A stretch of DNA of 5,860 nucleotides from Candidatus Thorarchaeota archaeon (GCA_029856425.1 JAHQWZ010000131.1:1-5860); one strand, 5' to 3'. Counted from the stretch's first letter, positions 1 through 5,597 are shown. Notes: a model not told the origin generated them from the letters alone. Program-made: numbers and translations.

Positions 1-567
1 AGCAATGCGAAATTCATCCTTAATGACGCTAGACCGCACCATCTGCCATAGCACAACCACGATAGCTACATCAAAAATGACCGCTAGAATTCTATAGCTA
101 TCCACCGAAGGTGCAATTAGCATGATAGCGTAGACAAAGTATCCGAAGATTGGAGGATATGGAAAATAGAAATCGGCATATGGCATAGCTCCCCATGACA
201 TGAACTTCCCGAAGTCAATGTACCATATTGCATCAAGAGAGATGAGGAATTCTGAGCCAATCCATGCTAGACGAGGAACCAGAGTGAGAAGCAATAATAC
301 TGGTAGGGAGAACTTTGATGATACACTGAAGATCGAGTGTATTCCCTCTATCCCGTTCATCTTTATGGCAATCGCGATTGTGAAAATGAATAGTGCAGTC
401 CATAGAAAGACCACAATAAAGAATTGATACATCACACTCCCAACAAATCGCAAAAGAAAAGCTGGGACGATATTGGCTATGACTGCAATGAGGAGGATTT
501 TTGGACCCTGTCCAGAGAGAACTCTATCAAGAAGTTCGCCTTTGCCCTCTGAATCAATGGACTCCAA
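1..567 (-). CDS. Polytopic membrane glycosyltransferase, GT-C type (N-terminal part, truncated by window edge)
   Basis: An open frame runs from a TTG at 567-565 off the left edge, giving 189 residues without a stop. Hydrophobic segments lie near residues 24-39, 46-68, 88-104, 140-152 and 160-174, so this is a multi-span membrane protein. The loop after the third segment contains SLDAIWYIDFGKF and then PYADFYFPYPPIFGY (residues 129-143). The acidic residues in the first large outer loop followed by a Y-x-D-F-x-x-P-Y-P-P motif are typical of GT-C enzymes (GT39/GT87/PIG-M-like) that use polyprenyl-phosphate sugars. The TTG start is chosen because GGAAGGTG lies 6 nt upstream; GTG at 576-574 is an alternative but overlaps that site. 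It follows the GT2 gene by 32 bp and is probably co-transcribed. The GT2 product could make the lipid-phosphate sugar it uses (inference). Exact family and sugar are unknown because the C-terminus is missing. Confidence 0.75.
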   Translation of the reverse strand, partial: MESIDSEGKGELLDRVLSGQGPKILLIAVIANIVPAFLLRFVGSVMYQFFIVVFLWTALFIFTIAIAIKMNGIEGIHSIFSVSSKFSLPVLLLLTLVPRLAWIGSEFLISLDAIWYIDFGKFMSWGAMPYADFYFPYPPIFGYFVYAIMLIAPSVDSYRILAVIFDVAIVVVLWQMVRSSVIKDEFRIA

Positions 568-573
568 GACCGC

Positions 574-581
574 CACCTTCC
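574..581 (-). promoter_or_regulatory. Shine-Dalgarno for the GT-C gene (supports a TTG start)
   Basis: The minus strand reads GGAAGGTG, then six bases, then TTG at 567-565. No ATG is available in frame until residue 46, inside the second hydrophobic segment. The in-frame upstream stop is a TGA inside the 3' end of the GT2 gene. The site therefore favours TTG over the overlapping GTG. Confidence 0.5.
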
Positions 582-599
582 TGAAACGCTTGAGGTGCG

Positions 600-1376
600 T
601 TATTGACGGGTTATATCAGTTTGTGGAAGGGATGCCAATTGTACGGGATCAACTGGTAGCTCCAAAGCAGATATCTTGTTCATCCACGATCTCCTGTTGC
701 TACGCAGTAGGTATCGTGTCATAATCTGATTGAGATAACCCAAGAGAGTGACACCAGAGAGCTTGCTTGATCCCAGTTTGCGGTTCCGGAATACGATAGG
801 AATTTCAACAATTCGAAGATTGTCTATCGACGCTAGCACATCTATCAGGAATTTCGATTCTGAGTCAGCAATACCGTCGATTAGAATCTGACTCGATTTG
901 AACGCAGCATAGCCGCTCATTGGATCTCTAATGGGGAACTGGAAAAGCACCTTTGCGAGTGCTGTTGCACCCAAGCTGAGGAAGAGTCTGTAACTGGGCC
1001 ATCCATCCACGCCACCTCCAGTCACATACCTTGAGCCTACTGCAATGTCATAGCCTATACCAATCTTCTTGAACAATGCAGGCAGGTACTTTGGATGATG
1101 TGAGAAGTCTGCATCCATGACAGCAATATGTCCATTTCCAGCGATCCTTGAAGCATATCGAACGGCGCTCGAGATGCCTCGCTTTCCCTTGCGTTCGAGC
1201 AGTTTGACGTTGTATTCTTCACCCAATCGCTCTACAACTTCACATGTTCGGTCTACACTTTCATCGTCTACAACAACCACTGAGACCTCGTCCTCACCCA
1301 ACTGGTCAAAGATAGCGGGAATGAGACGCCCAATGTTTGCCTCTTCATTGAGCGTTGGTATTATCACCGTCTTCAT
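600..1376 (-). CDS. Family 2 glycosyltransferase, dolichyl-phosphate mannose synthase-like
   Basis: This 258-residue soluble GT2 protein resembles DPM1-type polyprenyl-phosphate mannose/glucose synthases, which transfer a sugar from GDP- or UDP-sugar to a dolichyl-phosphate carrier on the cytosolic face. Visible motifs: PTLNEEANI (7-15, nucleotide-binding strand), DDESVDRT (37-44), KRGISSA (65-71), the metal-binding MDADFSHHP (87-95), GSRYVTGGGV (114-123) with W126 and R130, RDPMSGYAAF (150-159), and the C-terminal R-x-x-GSSKL (199-206). The last residues are not strongly hydrophobic, so there is no C-terminal membrane anchor, unlike DPM1 fusions that carry GtrA domains. The start is well fixed: an in-frame TGA lies only five codons upstream of the ATG, and a GAGGTG (1388-1393) stands 11 nt before it. 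It lies between a sugar nucleotidyltransferase and a GT-C enzyme, which fits supply of lipid-linked sugar for glycan assembly. Donor and sugar are not readable from sequence. Confidence 0.9.
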   Translation of the reverse strand: MKTVIIPTLNEEANIGRLIPAIFDQLGEDEVSVVVVDDESVDRTCEVVERLGEEYNVKLLERKGKRGISSAVRYASRIAGNGHIAVMDADFSHHPKYLPALFKKIGIGYDIAVGSRYVTGGGVDGWPSYRLFLSLGATALAKVLFQFPIRDPMSGYAAFKSSQILIDGIADSESKFLIDVLASIDNLRIVEIPIVFRNRKLGSSKLSGVTLLGYLNQIMTRYLLRSNRRSWMNKISALELPVDPVQLASLPQTDITRQ

Positions 1377-1485
1377 GGATGAAAGCGCACCTCAAGAGAA
1401 ACGATCCACACCTGATGGAGCTATCGGGTGTGCCGCGCATTATGAAGGTTCTGGAAGGCAGAAGGAGAGAGTCTATGCTGATAAA

Positions 1486-2343
1486 TCAATTGGAACGCTG
1501 CAAGGCCGCTCTTGCTGCTTCAATTCCTTTGAGATCATTGACAGGAATCCAATTCTCAGAAGGAATATTGACAGCGTAGAGTCGTCCCTCTTTCGCCAAG
1601 ACAGGACTTACAACATTCTCAAATGATGACTCCTTTTCAAGAGACACAAGTCGCCTGAAATAATCGTAGGCCTCTGGATCGAAGAGAGTGATACCAGTAT
1701 GTGCGGGAATAGCGACAGGCGGATATTTGGTGATATCTGAGACCTTCCCTTTGTCAATAATCATTCCCGAGTACTGAAATGGAGTTTCAGGTACAACCAC
1801 AAAAGTGCTGACGCAGCCGTTCTTCTTGCCTTTCAGATGTCCCTCTAGGAACACCTCTCCATATGGACGTTTGAGGCCTATTATCATGTCATCGGGATTG
1901 TGTACAATTGCAGTCAATGTGTCATCTATTGCACCATTGTTCAATGCATGAAGGATTGCCCCTGCGTTCCCAACTTTTCTTCCTTCAGGGTCCCGTGAAT
2001 ATGCTATTTCAACATCCCACTTGGCACCGTCTCCTAGGTGTTCCTCGATTTTTTCGGCAAGGAATCCGGTGAGCACAACAAACTTGGAAATGCCTACGGC
2101 TGCATAATCACTAATGGTCTTCTCGATCATACTCTGGGATCCATCAATGGTGATCATCACCTTATTGATGCCCTCACTCTGGGTTTCAGCGCGAATTCTA
2201 GTGCCCTTCCCCCCAGCTGGCATCACCACAACTGTGTTGGGGATGAGTGCCTCAATCTCATCTTGAGATATTCTTGTAGTGGTATCTTCGGTATTGATGC
2301 GAGATTTCAACGCTTCCATTATGGATTCAAGAGTGTCTGTCAT
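1486..2343 (-). CDS. Sugar-phosphate nucleotidyltransferase (NDP-sugar pyrophosphorylase-like)
   Basis: This 285-residue protein has an NTP_transferase (RmlA/GlmU-like) fold, which makes NDP-sugar and pyrophosphate from NTP and sugar-1-phosphate. The nucleotide-binding signature VVVMPAGGKGTRIR occupies 38-51. The following PK motif of the family appears as INKVM (59-63), so the proline is replaced but Lys61 is kept. LTGFLAEKIEEHLGDG (91-106) matches the usual second strand-helix. GNAGAI (125-130) matches the GTAGA motif, HNPDD (148-152) holds the putative metal-binding Asp, HTGITLFDP (215-223) is the usual late sugar-binding strand, and W-x-P-V-N-D (265-270) closes the domain. There is no left-handed beta-helix extension, so no acetyltransferase half. 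About 36 residues precede the catalytic core, which is longer than usual. The start has only a weak TTGAG upstream. It lies 63 bp after hypC and 109 bp before the GT2 gene. Nucleotide and sugar specificity are unknown. Confidence 0.82.
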   Translation of the reverse strand: MTDTLESIMEALKSRINTEDTTTRISQDEIEALIPNTVVVMPAGGKGTRIRAETQSEGINKVMITIDGSQSMIEKTISDYAAVGISKFVVLTGFLAEKIEEHLGDGAKWDVEIAYSRDPEGRKVGNAGAILHALNNGAIDDTLTAIVHNPDDMIIGLKRPYGEVFLEGHLKGKKNGCVSTFVVVPETPFQYSGMIIDKGKVSDITKYPPVAIPAHTGITLFDPEAYDYFRRLVSLEKESSFENVVSPVLAKEGRLYAVNIPSENWIPVNDLKGIEAARAALQRSN

Positions 2344-2406
2344 TGATGCTCAATTCAAACATCAAAAGAAGCTTGATAGCATTTTCTGAAAGAACAGATT
2401 AGTACG

Positions 2407-2637
2407 CTAATCATACTCGTCGGAGATTTGTGCCATTTCTTCCCAGAGTGCAATTCTTTTTTCAGCCTCTTCAGGTCTCAATCGCTCTATGGCATAACCG
2501 GTATGTACAATGACATACTCTCCAGTCTTTAGTCCTGGAAGGAGTGTGACACAGACCTTCTTTCGAACCCCTCCGAAGTCGACCTCAGCGTAATCGCCCT
2601 CAATGCTCTCAACAAGGGCAGGAACTGCAAGACACAT
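2407..2637 (-). CDS. hypC: HypC/HupF-type [NiFe]-hydrogenase maturation chaperone
   Basis: This 76-residue protein starts MCLAVP, the invariant HypC/HupF signature. Cys2 becomes the N-terminal residue after Met removal and, in the known family, holds the Fe(CN)2CO precursor together with HypD and contacts the hydrogenase large subunit. The second family signature, GEYVIVHTGYAIERL (39-53), is present, including His45, followed by an acidic, helical tail. Length is normal for the family (about 70-90 residues). The start is fixed by the Met-Cys requirement. No Shine-Dalgarno is visible upstream, which suggests leaderless translation. No other hyp gene and no hydrogenase subunit is in the window; the next gene on this strand is a sugar nucleotidyltransferase. 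The gene either stands apart from its partners or is the end of another cluster. It implies that the organism makes a [NiFe]-hydrogenase elsewhere (inference). Confidence 0.93.
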   Translation of the reverse strand: MCLAVPALVESIEGDYAEVDFGGVRKKVCVTLLPGLKTGEYVIVHTGYAIERLRPEEAEKRIALWEEMAQISDEYD

Positions 2638-2657
2638 GATATGGGGAATCAGACGCC

Positions 2658-2669
2658 GTTCTTTAGAAT
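2658..2669 (-). promoter_or_regulatory. Possible TATA-like box for hypC
   Basis: The minus strand reads TTCTAAAGAA about 22-32 nt before the hypC ATG. That is where a TATA box would sit if transcription began at or next to the start codon, which agrees with the lack of a Shine-Dalgarno there. The match to the archaeal consensus is weak. Confidence 0.25.
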
Positions 2670-2673
2670 GTTA

Positions 2674-2697
2674 TGACATGACACTTCTGAGATGTCA
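2674..2697. repeat. Short inverted repeat in the hypC/NYN intergenic region
   Basis: TGACAT (2674-2679) and ATGTCA (2692-2697) form a perfect 6-bp inverted repeat with a 12-nt spacer. The left arm is followed at once by TGACA again. It lies between two divergently oriented genes, upstream of the possible hypC promoter. Arms spaced this way could bind a dimeric regulator, but repeats this short are expected by chance fairly often. Confidence 0.3.
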
Positions 2698-2742
2698 CAT
2701 TGAGTCAATATCGTCAATAAGAAGAGTTAACAGTATCACATC

Positions 2743-2756
2743 TACAATATAGATTA
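2743..2756 (+). promoter_or_regulatory. Candidate TATA box for the NYN gene
   Basis: The AT-rich stretch TACAATATAGATTA lies about 50-60 nt before the ATG at 2805. A start of transcription about 25 nt downstream would give a leader of roughly 30 nt that contains the strong GGAGGT site. The core TCTACAATATAGA (2741-2753) is partly symmetric, so it could also be read on the other strand toward hypC. Confidence 0.35.
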
Positions 2757-2791
2757 GGGGTATTGCACGTCATAGACAGACTGTCGTGAGT

Positions 2792-2797
2792 GGAGGT
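2792..2797 (+). promoter_or_regulatory. Shine-Dalgarno fixing the NYN gene start at 2805
   Basis: GGAGGT is a full match to the archaeal anti-SD core and ends 7 nt before ATG 2805. This is the strongest ribosome-binding site in the window. It shows that translation begins at 2805, upstream of and out of frame with the long downstream frame that covers most of the protein. Confidence 0.75.
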
Positions 2798-2804
2798 ATA
2801 TGCA

Positions 2805-3369
2805 ATGGAGAGAGCCGCCGTCTTCATTGATATAGGGTATTTTTGGCAAGGTGCTAAAACACTGTTTCTCAGAGCCCCGCATAAACTTCGAGTTGTTCTC
2901 AGATCTCCTCTGTGGAAACAAGGAGCGGTTCAGAACGTACGTCTATGACTGCGCGCCATACGAAGGCAGTCCTCCCACAGAAGAGGAACAGAGAAGAAAA
3001 GCGAACCATGAGCGTTTTGTAAATAGTCTGACTAGGCTCAATAGGTTCGAGGTCCGCTTGGGCAAGACTGCCTTTAATCTGCACACTGGAGAGTTCTACC
3101 AAAAGCGTGTTGAGGTCCTACTAACGGTTGACCTGATGAGAATGGCATGGAGCAGGCAAATCAATACAGCAATTCTCGTGACGGGAAACAGTGATTTCGT
3201 GCCTGCCATCGAATCCGCTAAGGGCGCCGGTGTCTTGGTCACGTTGTTCTATAAGGACTGTGAGGATCTAAATGGAAGAGCGACCACGAAATCAATGGAT
3301 GAACTGCTAAGTGCTTGCGATGATACAGAAATTATAGAAGATCACATGATCGAGGAATCAGCATTCTAG
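2805..3369 (+). CDS. NYN-domain (LabA/DUF88-like, PIN-fold) protein with a 1-nt frame break
   Basis: Two overlapping frames together encode one NYN-domain protein, a PIN-like fold found in putative metal-dependent ribonucleases. From ATG 2805 (GGAGGT 7 nt upstream) the frame reads MERAAVFIDIGYF, the classic NYN N-terminus with Asp9, but then continues out of frame and stops after 48 codons. The remainder, EPRINFELFSDLL and onward, is in the +1 frame from about 2842 to the TAG at 3367-3369. Removing one T from the TTTTT run at 2840-2844 gives MERAAVFIDIGYFGKVLKHC and a continuous 187-residue product. In it the other acidic residues of the fold are present: Asp109 in LLTVDLMRMAW and Asp130 in TGNSDFVPAIE. 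The rest is intact, with no further breaks, so this is a sequencing error, a very recent mutation or a recoding event. If the downstream frame is translated alone, its first start is GTG 2851 and it lacks Asp9. RNA target and partners are unknown. It is convergent with the radical SAM gene. Confidence 0.8.
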
Positions 3370-4469
3370 CTCACAGGTCGCCAGCAGATTCCAAGCGAAT
3401 CGGCTTTTGCCTGGGCAAGCTGCATCTCTTCTCCACTGACCCTTCGGGATATATCTTGATACTGCTCTCGATCCCTGCGAACCTTGTGTTCCGGTCGGTA
3501 TTGACCCATGATGTTGACCAGGCAATTGGGCATGTTTTTGGCAATCCATTCGAGGATTGGAAATGTGCAACATTCAATGTGATTGGGCATGACTAGATGA
3601 CGGACAATTACCTCTCCATGCTTATAGGCTAGAGAATGATTCCTGGAAACCACGTTGAAGTAGTTCTTGACTCCAGATAGTCGCTCTGCACAAGCATTGT
3701 TGCCATATTTGAAATCAGGTAGCCAGACATCAAAAACGTCTACAAGAAGTTTCATAGTAGCCTCTGAGCAATAGAGGTTTGAATTCCATAGTTGCGTCAT
3801 ATTGGATGTCTGATGCGGCATAGATCCCAAGATGGTATGAGTGTTGGGTATCGGATCTCCGCCCACATAATTAATGTTCAGCGCACCATCCCTGAATAGT
3901 GCTTCAGCAAGGATGGCCAGCTCCATAGTAGTTATGACTTGTCCTGAGTTTGGGTTGGTTGAGATATCTTCGTTCTGACAGAAGACACAGCCGAAACAGC
4001 ATGAAGAGAAGAATATGGTCCCGCTAGGCACCAAGGGGGCTTCTTCACCTGAATGGAGGAATGCTGATGAAACTCTAGACTCGCTTCCTAGCTTGCACCA
4101 GCCTTTCTCATCCATGGTACGGTCAGCTCCACATTTCCGCTCACAGAAATGACATTCCTGAAGAATTCGGTTAGCAATCTCTATCTTGAGATCAAGAAAT
4201 GATGATTCTGCGTTCGAATTAGACACAACCCGTTCGGTCCCAGAATCGATATTCTCGACATAGTCCGAGTGAATCACTGAGAGGCGCCCATGCTCTTCCC
4301 AAAGCTCGTCTGTCGGAGAATCTAGGGGCATATTTGTGTCGACATCCTTAGCAAGCAGGTATTTTGCGTGTTTCTCCTGATCAATAATAATCCTGTACCT
4401 TCTGAGCCGGCGTACTACTTCTGGGTCTTTCCATACCCTGATGGAGTCAGGCCGATAGATCTTCCACAT
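3366..4469 (-). CDS. PflX-like radical SAM protein (COG1313-type)
   Basis: This 367-residue radical SAM protein resembles uncharacterised PflX-type homologues of pyruvate formate-lyase activase. The [4Fe-4S]/SAM motif CxxxCxxC is at C157-C161-C164 (SSCCFGCVFCQN). The SAM-contacting GGDP is at 203-206 within YVGGDPIPN. Other family hallmarks are WNSNLY (228-233), LPDFKYGN (250-257), RHLVMPNH (290-297) followed by ECC, and GQYRP (322-326). A second Cys group precedes the core: C106-x2-C-x3-C-x11-C (106, 109, 113, 125), which could bind an extra metal or cluster. The first 95 or so residues are not conserved by eye and are charged; they may be a lineage-specific extension or the true start may lie further in. 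No Shine-Dalgarno precedes the ATG. The stop codon shares the CTAG at 3366-3369 with the convergent NYN gene. The reaction and target are unknown, and no glycyl-radical enzyme is nearby. Confidence 0.88.
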   Translation of the reverse strand: MWKIYRPDSIRVWKDPEVVRRLRRYRIIIDQEKHAKYLLAKDVDTNMPLDSPTDELWEEHGRLSVIHSDYVENIDSGTERVVSNSNAESSFLDLKIEIANRILQECHFCERKCGADRTMDEKGWCKLGSESRVSSAFLHSGEEAPLVPSGTIFFSSCCFGCVFCQNEDISTNPNSGQVITTMELAILAEALFRDGALNINYVGGDPIPNTHTILGSMPHQTSNMTQLWNSNLYCSEATMKLLVDVFDVWLPDFKYGNNACAERLSGVKNYFNVVSRNHSLAYKHGEVIVRHLVMPNHIECCTFPILEWIAKNMPNCLVNIMGQYRPEHKVRRDREQYQDISRRVSGEEMQLAQAKADSLGICWRPVS

Positions 4470-4493
4470 AGTCTAATGGATAATGGAGCCTGA

Positions 4494-4501
4494 TGATAAA
4501 A
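4494..4501 (-). promoter_or_regulatory. Candidate TATA box for the radical SAM gene
   Basis: The minus strand reads TTTTATCA at 25-32 nt before the ATG at 4469. This is the expected spacing for a leaderless archaeal transcript and fits the lack of a Shine-Dalgarno. The same T-tract directly follows a small hairpin and may instead serve as a terminator. Confidence 0.3.
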
Positions 4502-4514
4502 GGACTGTGAGTCC
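4494..4514 (-). terminator. Small hairpin plus T-tract after the transcarbamylase-like gene
   Basis: On the minus strand GGACT-CAC-AGTCC (4514-4502) forms a perfect 5-bp stem with a 3-nt loop and is followed by TTTTAT. It lies 12 nt past the stop of the transcarbamylase-like gene and before the radical SAM start. The stem is short and archaeal termination depends mainly on the T-tract, so this is only suggestive. Confidence 0.35.
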
Positions 4515-4526
4515 ATTCCTAGAAGC

Positions 4527-5561
4527 CTATGTCAATCTTCTATGGGTAGAGTCTTCTTGGGTCACATACGAAATGGATCCAAGAAGGGCTCGTACCAACC
4601 AAGCAAAAAGTTCGGGAGTGATGTTACTTGCGTCATCTATCAATTCTCGACTAGCCAGTAGTTCTGTCTGAACTGACGAATCAGTAACAAAGAGTGATTT
4701 TGGAGAGACCACGTCCTTTGTGAAATACCATTCCTTGTACTTGGATGCACGCTGTGTGTTTCTCTCTGGGTGATTGAAGTCATCCAATCGACACCAGTTC
4801 ACTGCATATATCGCATCTACATCTTCAAATGAATCAAAATCGTTACGCACCCCGAACGTCGCCTCAGTAGTCTTGACGCGAACTTGTGTTTCACGGATTA
4901 CACGGTTCAACAGAGGAAACTCCTGAGGAGAAACCACTCTGATGTCAGCTCCTAGAGAAGCCCCCATCAGACAAAGACTGTGTGCTGTGGATGGCAGAAC
5001 GTGCCTGGTGCCAAATCCCCATGAGATTGCGATCTTCTTACCCTGTAGACCTCCTAGGCCATCCCATAGTGCCGCAATGACAGCAAGAGCTGGCTGAGGG
5101 GCATAGATATCATCAATGAGGTTAACAAGTGGAATGGTTGAGGACTGGCCGAGCTGCTCTATAATACGGCGGCCAGCACCAAAGGTATCGCTATCAACAA
5201 ATGCAGTCAACAGCAAATCGACGGCTTTACTGAACATATTGGTTGCTCTTTGTATCGACTCAGTAGACATGCTTTGCGCGTTCTCCCAGCCTAGTCTGAC
5301 CGTACTGCAGCCAATACGACCTCCTGCAACTTGGCTCGCTTGCACTGCTGGTGGTGGAGTATTATGGAATAGAGAACCGATTAGCTCCAAACGCTTGATT
5401 TTGTCTTCCCTCGGCACCCATTGTGGCGGGCGATAGGAAATCACCCTGCGAATGAGGGCCTCAATCTCTTCACCTGTCAAAGCCAACATGTTCTCTTGCC
5501 ACCATAAGGAGTGTGTGACTGCTAGTTCAATCCTTCCTTCATGGACAACTTTTAAGGCCAT
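4527..5561 (-). CDS. Diverged transcarbamylase-superfamily protein (aspartate/ornithine carbamoyltransferase-like)
   Basis: This 344-residue protein keeps the two-domain plan of aspartate/ornithine carbamoyltransferases. ENMLALTGEEIEALI (23-37) matches the usual N-terminal helix. IGCSTVRLGWE (83-93) sits where the carbamoyl-phosphate motif STRTRxSFE is expected. IPLVNLIDDIYAPQPALA (143-160) stands at the HPTQ motif, and GLQGKKIAISWGFGTRHVLPST (171-192) begins the second domain. VDAIYAVNW (248-256) matches the later D-x-x-Y-x-x-x-W strand, and a C-terminal helix (FAWLVRALLGSI) closes the fold. The W-G-F-G...P loop and the KYKEWYFTKD segment (274-283) recall the knotted YgeW/acetylornithine-transcarbamylase branch. 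One Arg of STRTR, the His and Gln of HPTQ and the HCLP motif are missing (FVTDSS instead), so normal carbamoyl transfer is doubtful. Start: ATG 5561 has GTGAGGAG 9 nt upstream. GTG 5609, with AGGAG 6 nt upstream, would add 16 residues. Substrate unknown. Confidence 0.8.
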   Translation of the reverse strand: MALKVVHEGRIELAVTHSLWWQENMLALTGEEIEALIRRVISYRPPQWVPREDKIKRLELIGSLFHNTPPPAVQASQVAGGRIGCSTVRLGWENAQSMSTESIQRATNMFSKAVDLLLTAFVDSDTFGAGRRIIEQLGQSSTIPLVNLIDDIYAPQPALAVIAALWDGLGGLQGKKIAISWGFGTRHVLPSTAHSLCLMGASLGADIRVVSPQEFPLLNRVIRETQVRVKTTEATFGVRNDFDSFEDVDAIYAVNWCRLDDFNHPERNTQRASKYKEWYFTKDVVSPKSLFVTDSSVQTELLASRELIDDASNITPELFAWLVRALLGSISYVTQEDSTHRRLT

Positions 5562-5570
5562 AAACTGGTG

Positions 5571-5578
5571 CTCCTCAC
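5571..5578 (-). promoter_or_regulatory. Shine-Dalgarno for the transcarbamylase-like gene
   Basis: The minus strand reads GTGAGGAG, nine bases before ATG 5561-5559. It favours this ATG over the GTG at 5609. The GAGGAG part is also one arm of an inverted repeat whose other arm serves the opposite gene. Confidence 0.55.
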
Positions 5579-5582
5579 AATA

Positions 5583-5588
5583 GAGGAG
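5583..5588 (+). promoter_or_regulatory. Shine-Dalgarno for the dehydrogenase gene (supports TTG start at 5598)
   Basis: GAGGAG ends 9 nt before the in-frame TTG 5598-5600. The next ATG, 5613, would be 24 nt away and has no good site of its own. Confidence 0.5.
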
Positions 5589-5597
5589 ACAAATAGG

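Larger units (their letters stand above)
5571..5588. repeat. Inverted repeat made of two opposing ribosome-binding sites
   Basis: CTCCTC (5571-5576), ACAATA, GAGGAG (5583-5588) is a perfect 6-bp inverted repeat in the space between the divergent transcarbamylase-like and dehydrogenase genes. Each arm reads GAGGAG toward its own gene with a 9-nt spacer to a start codon. The symmetry is simply explained by two SD sequences, though an operator role cannot be excluded. Confidence 0.6.

Noticed and set aside
200..724. Plus-strand short open frames in the left part
   Set aside because: They are antisense to the GT-C membrane gene and the 3' end of GT2, have no SD or motif, and the minus-strand reading gives a clear GT-C protein.
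1377..1485. A small gene between the nucleotidyltransferase and GT2 (minus-strand ATG at 1443)
   Set aside because: The frame is short, out of phase with GT2 and has no SD or recognisable content; treated as a spacer that carries the GT2 ribosome-binding site.
1117..1626. Plus-strand open frame of 169 codons antisense to the GT2 and nucleotidyltransferase genes
   Set aside because: Low-complexity Ser/Thr/Arg-rich translation with no recognisable motif; it lies opposite two well-supported genes whose motifs fit the minus strand.
2038..2346. Plus-strand open frame opposite the nucleotidyltransferase N-terminus
   Set aside because: No domain and no ribosome-binding site; the complementary frame contains the GGKGTR signature.
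2671..2700. Repeated TGACA units as a CRISPR or tandem-repeat array
   Set aside because: Only two short copies, without regular spacers.
2899..3102. Minus-strand open frame inside the NYN gene
   Set aside because: Shadow of the NYN coding strand; no motif.
3358..3577. Two alternative minus-strand frames over the 3' end of the radical SAM gene
   Set aside because: They overlap the conserved C-terminal segment (PNH, QYRP) in other frames and show no family features.
5116..5436. Plus-strand open frame opposite the transcarbamylase-like gene
   Set aside because: No motif and unlikely composition; a full-length superfamily protein is encoded on the other strand.
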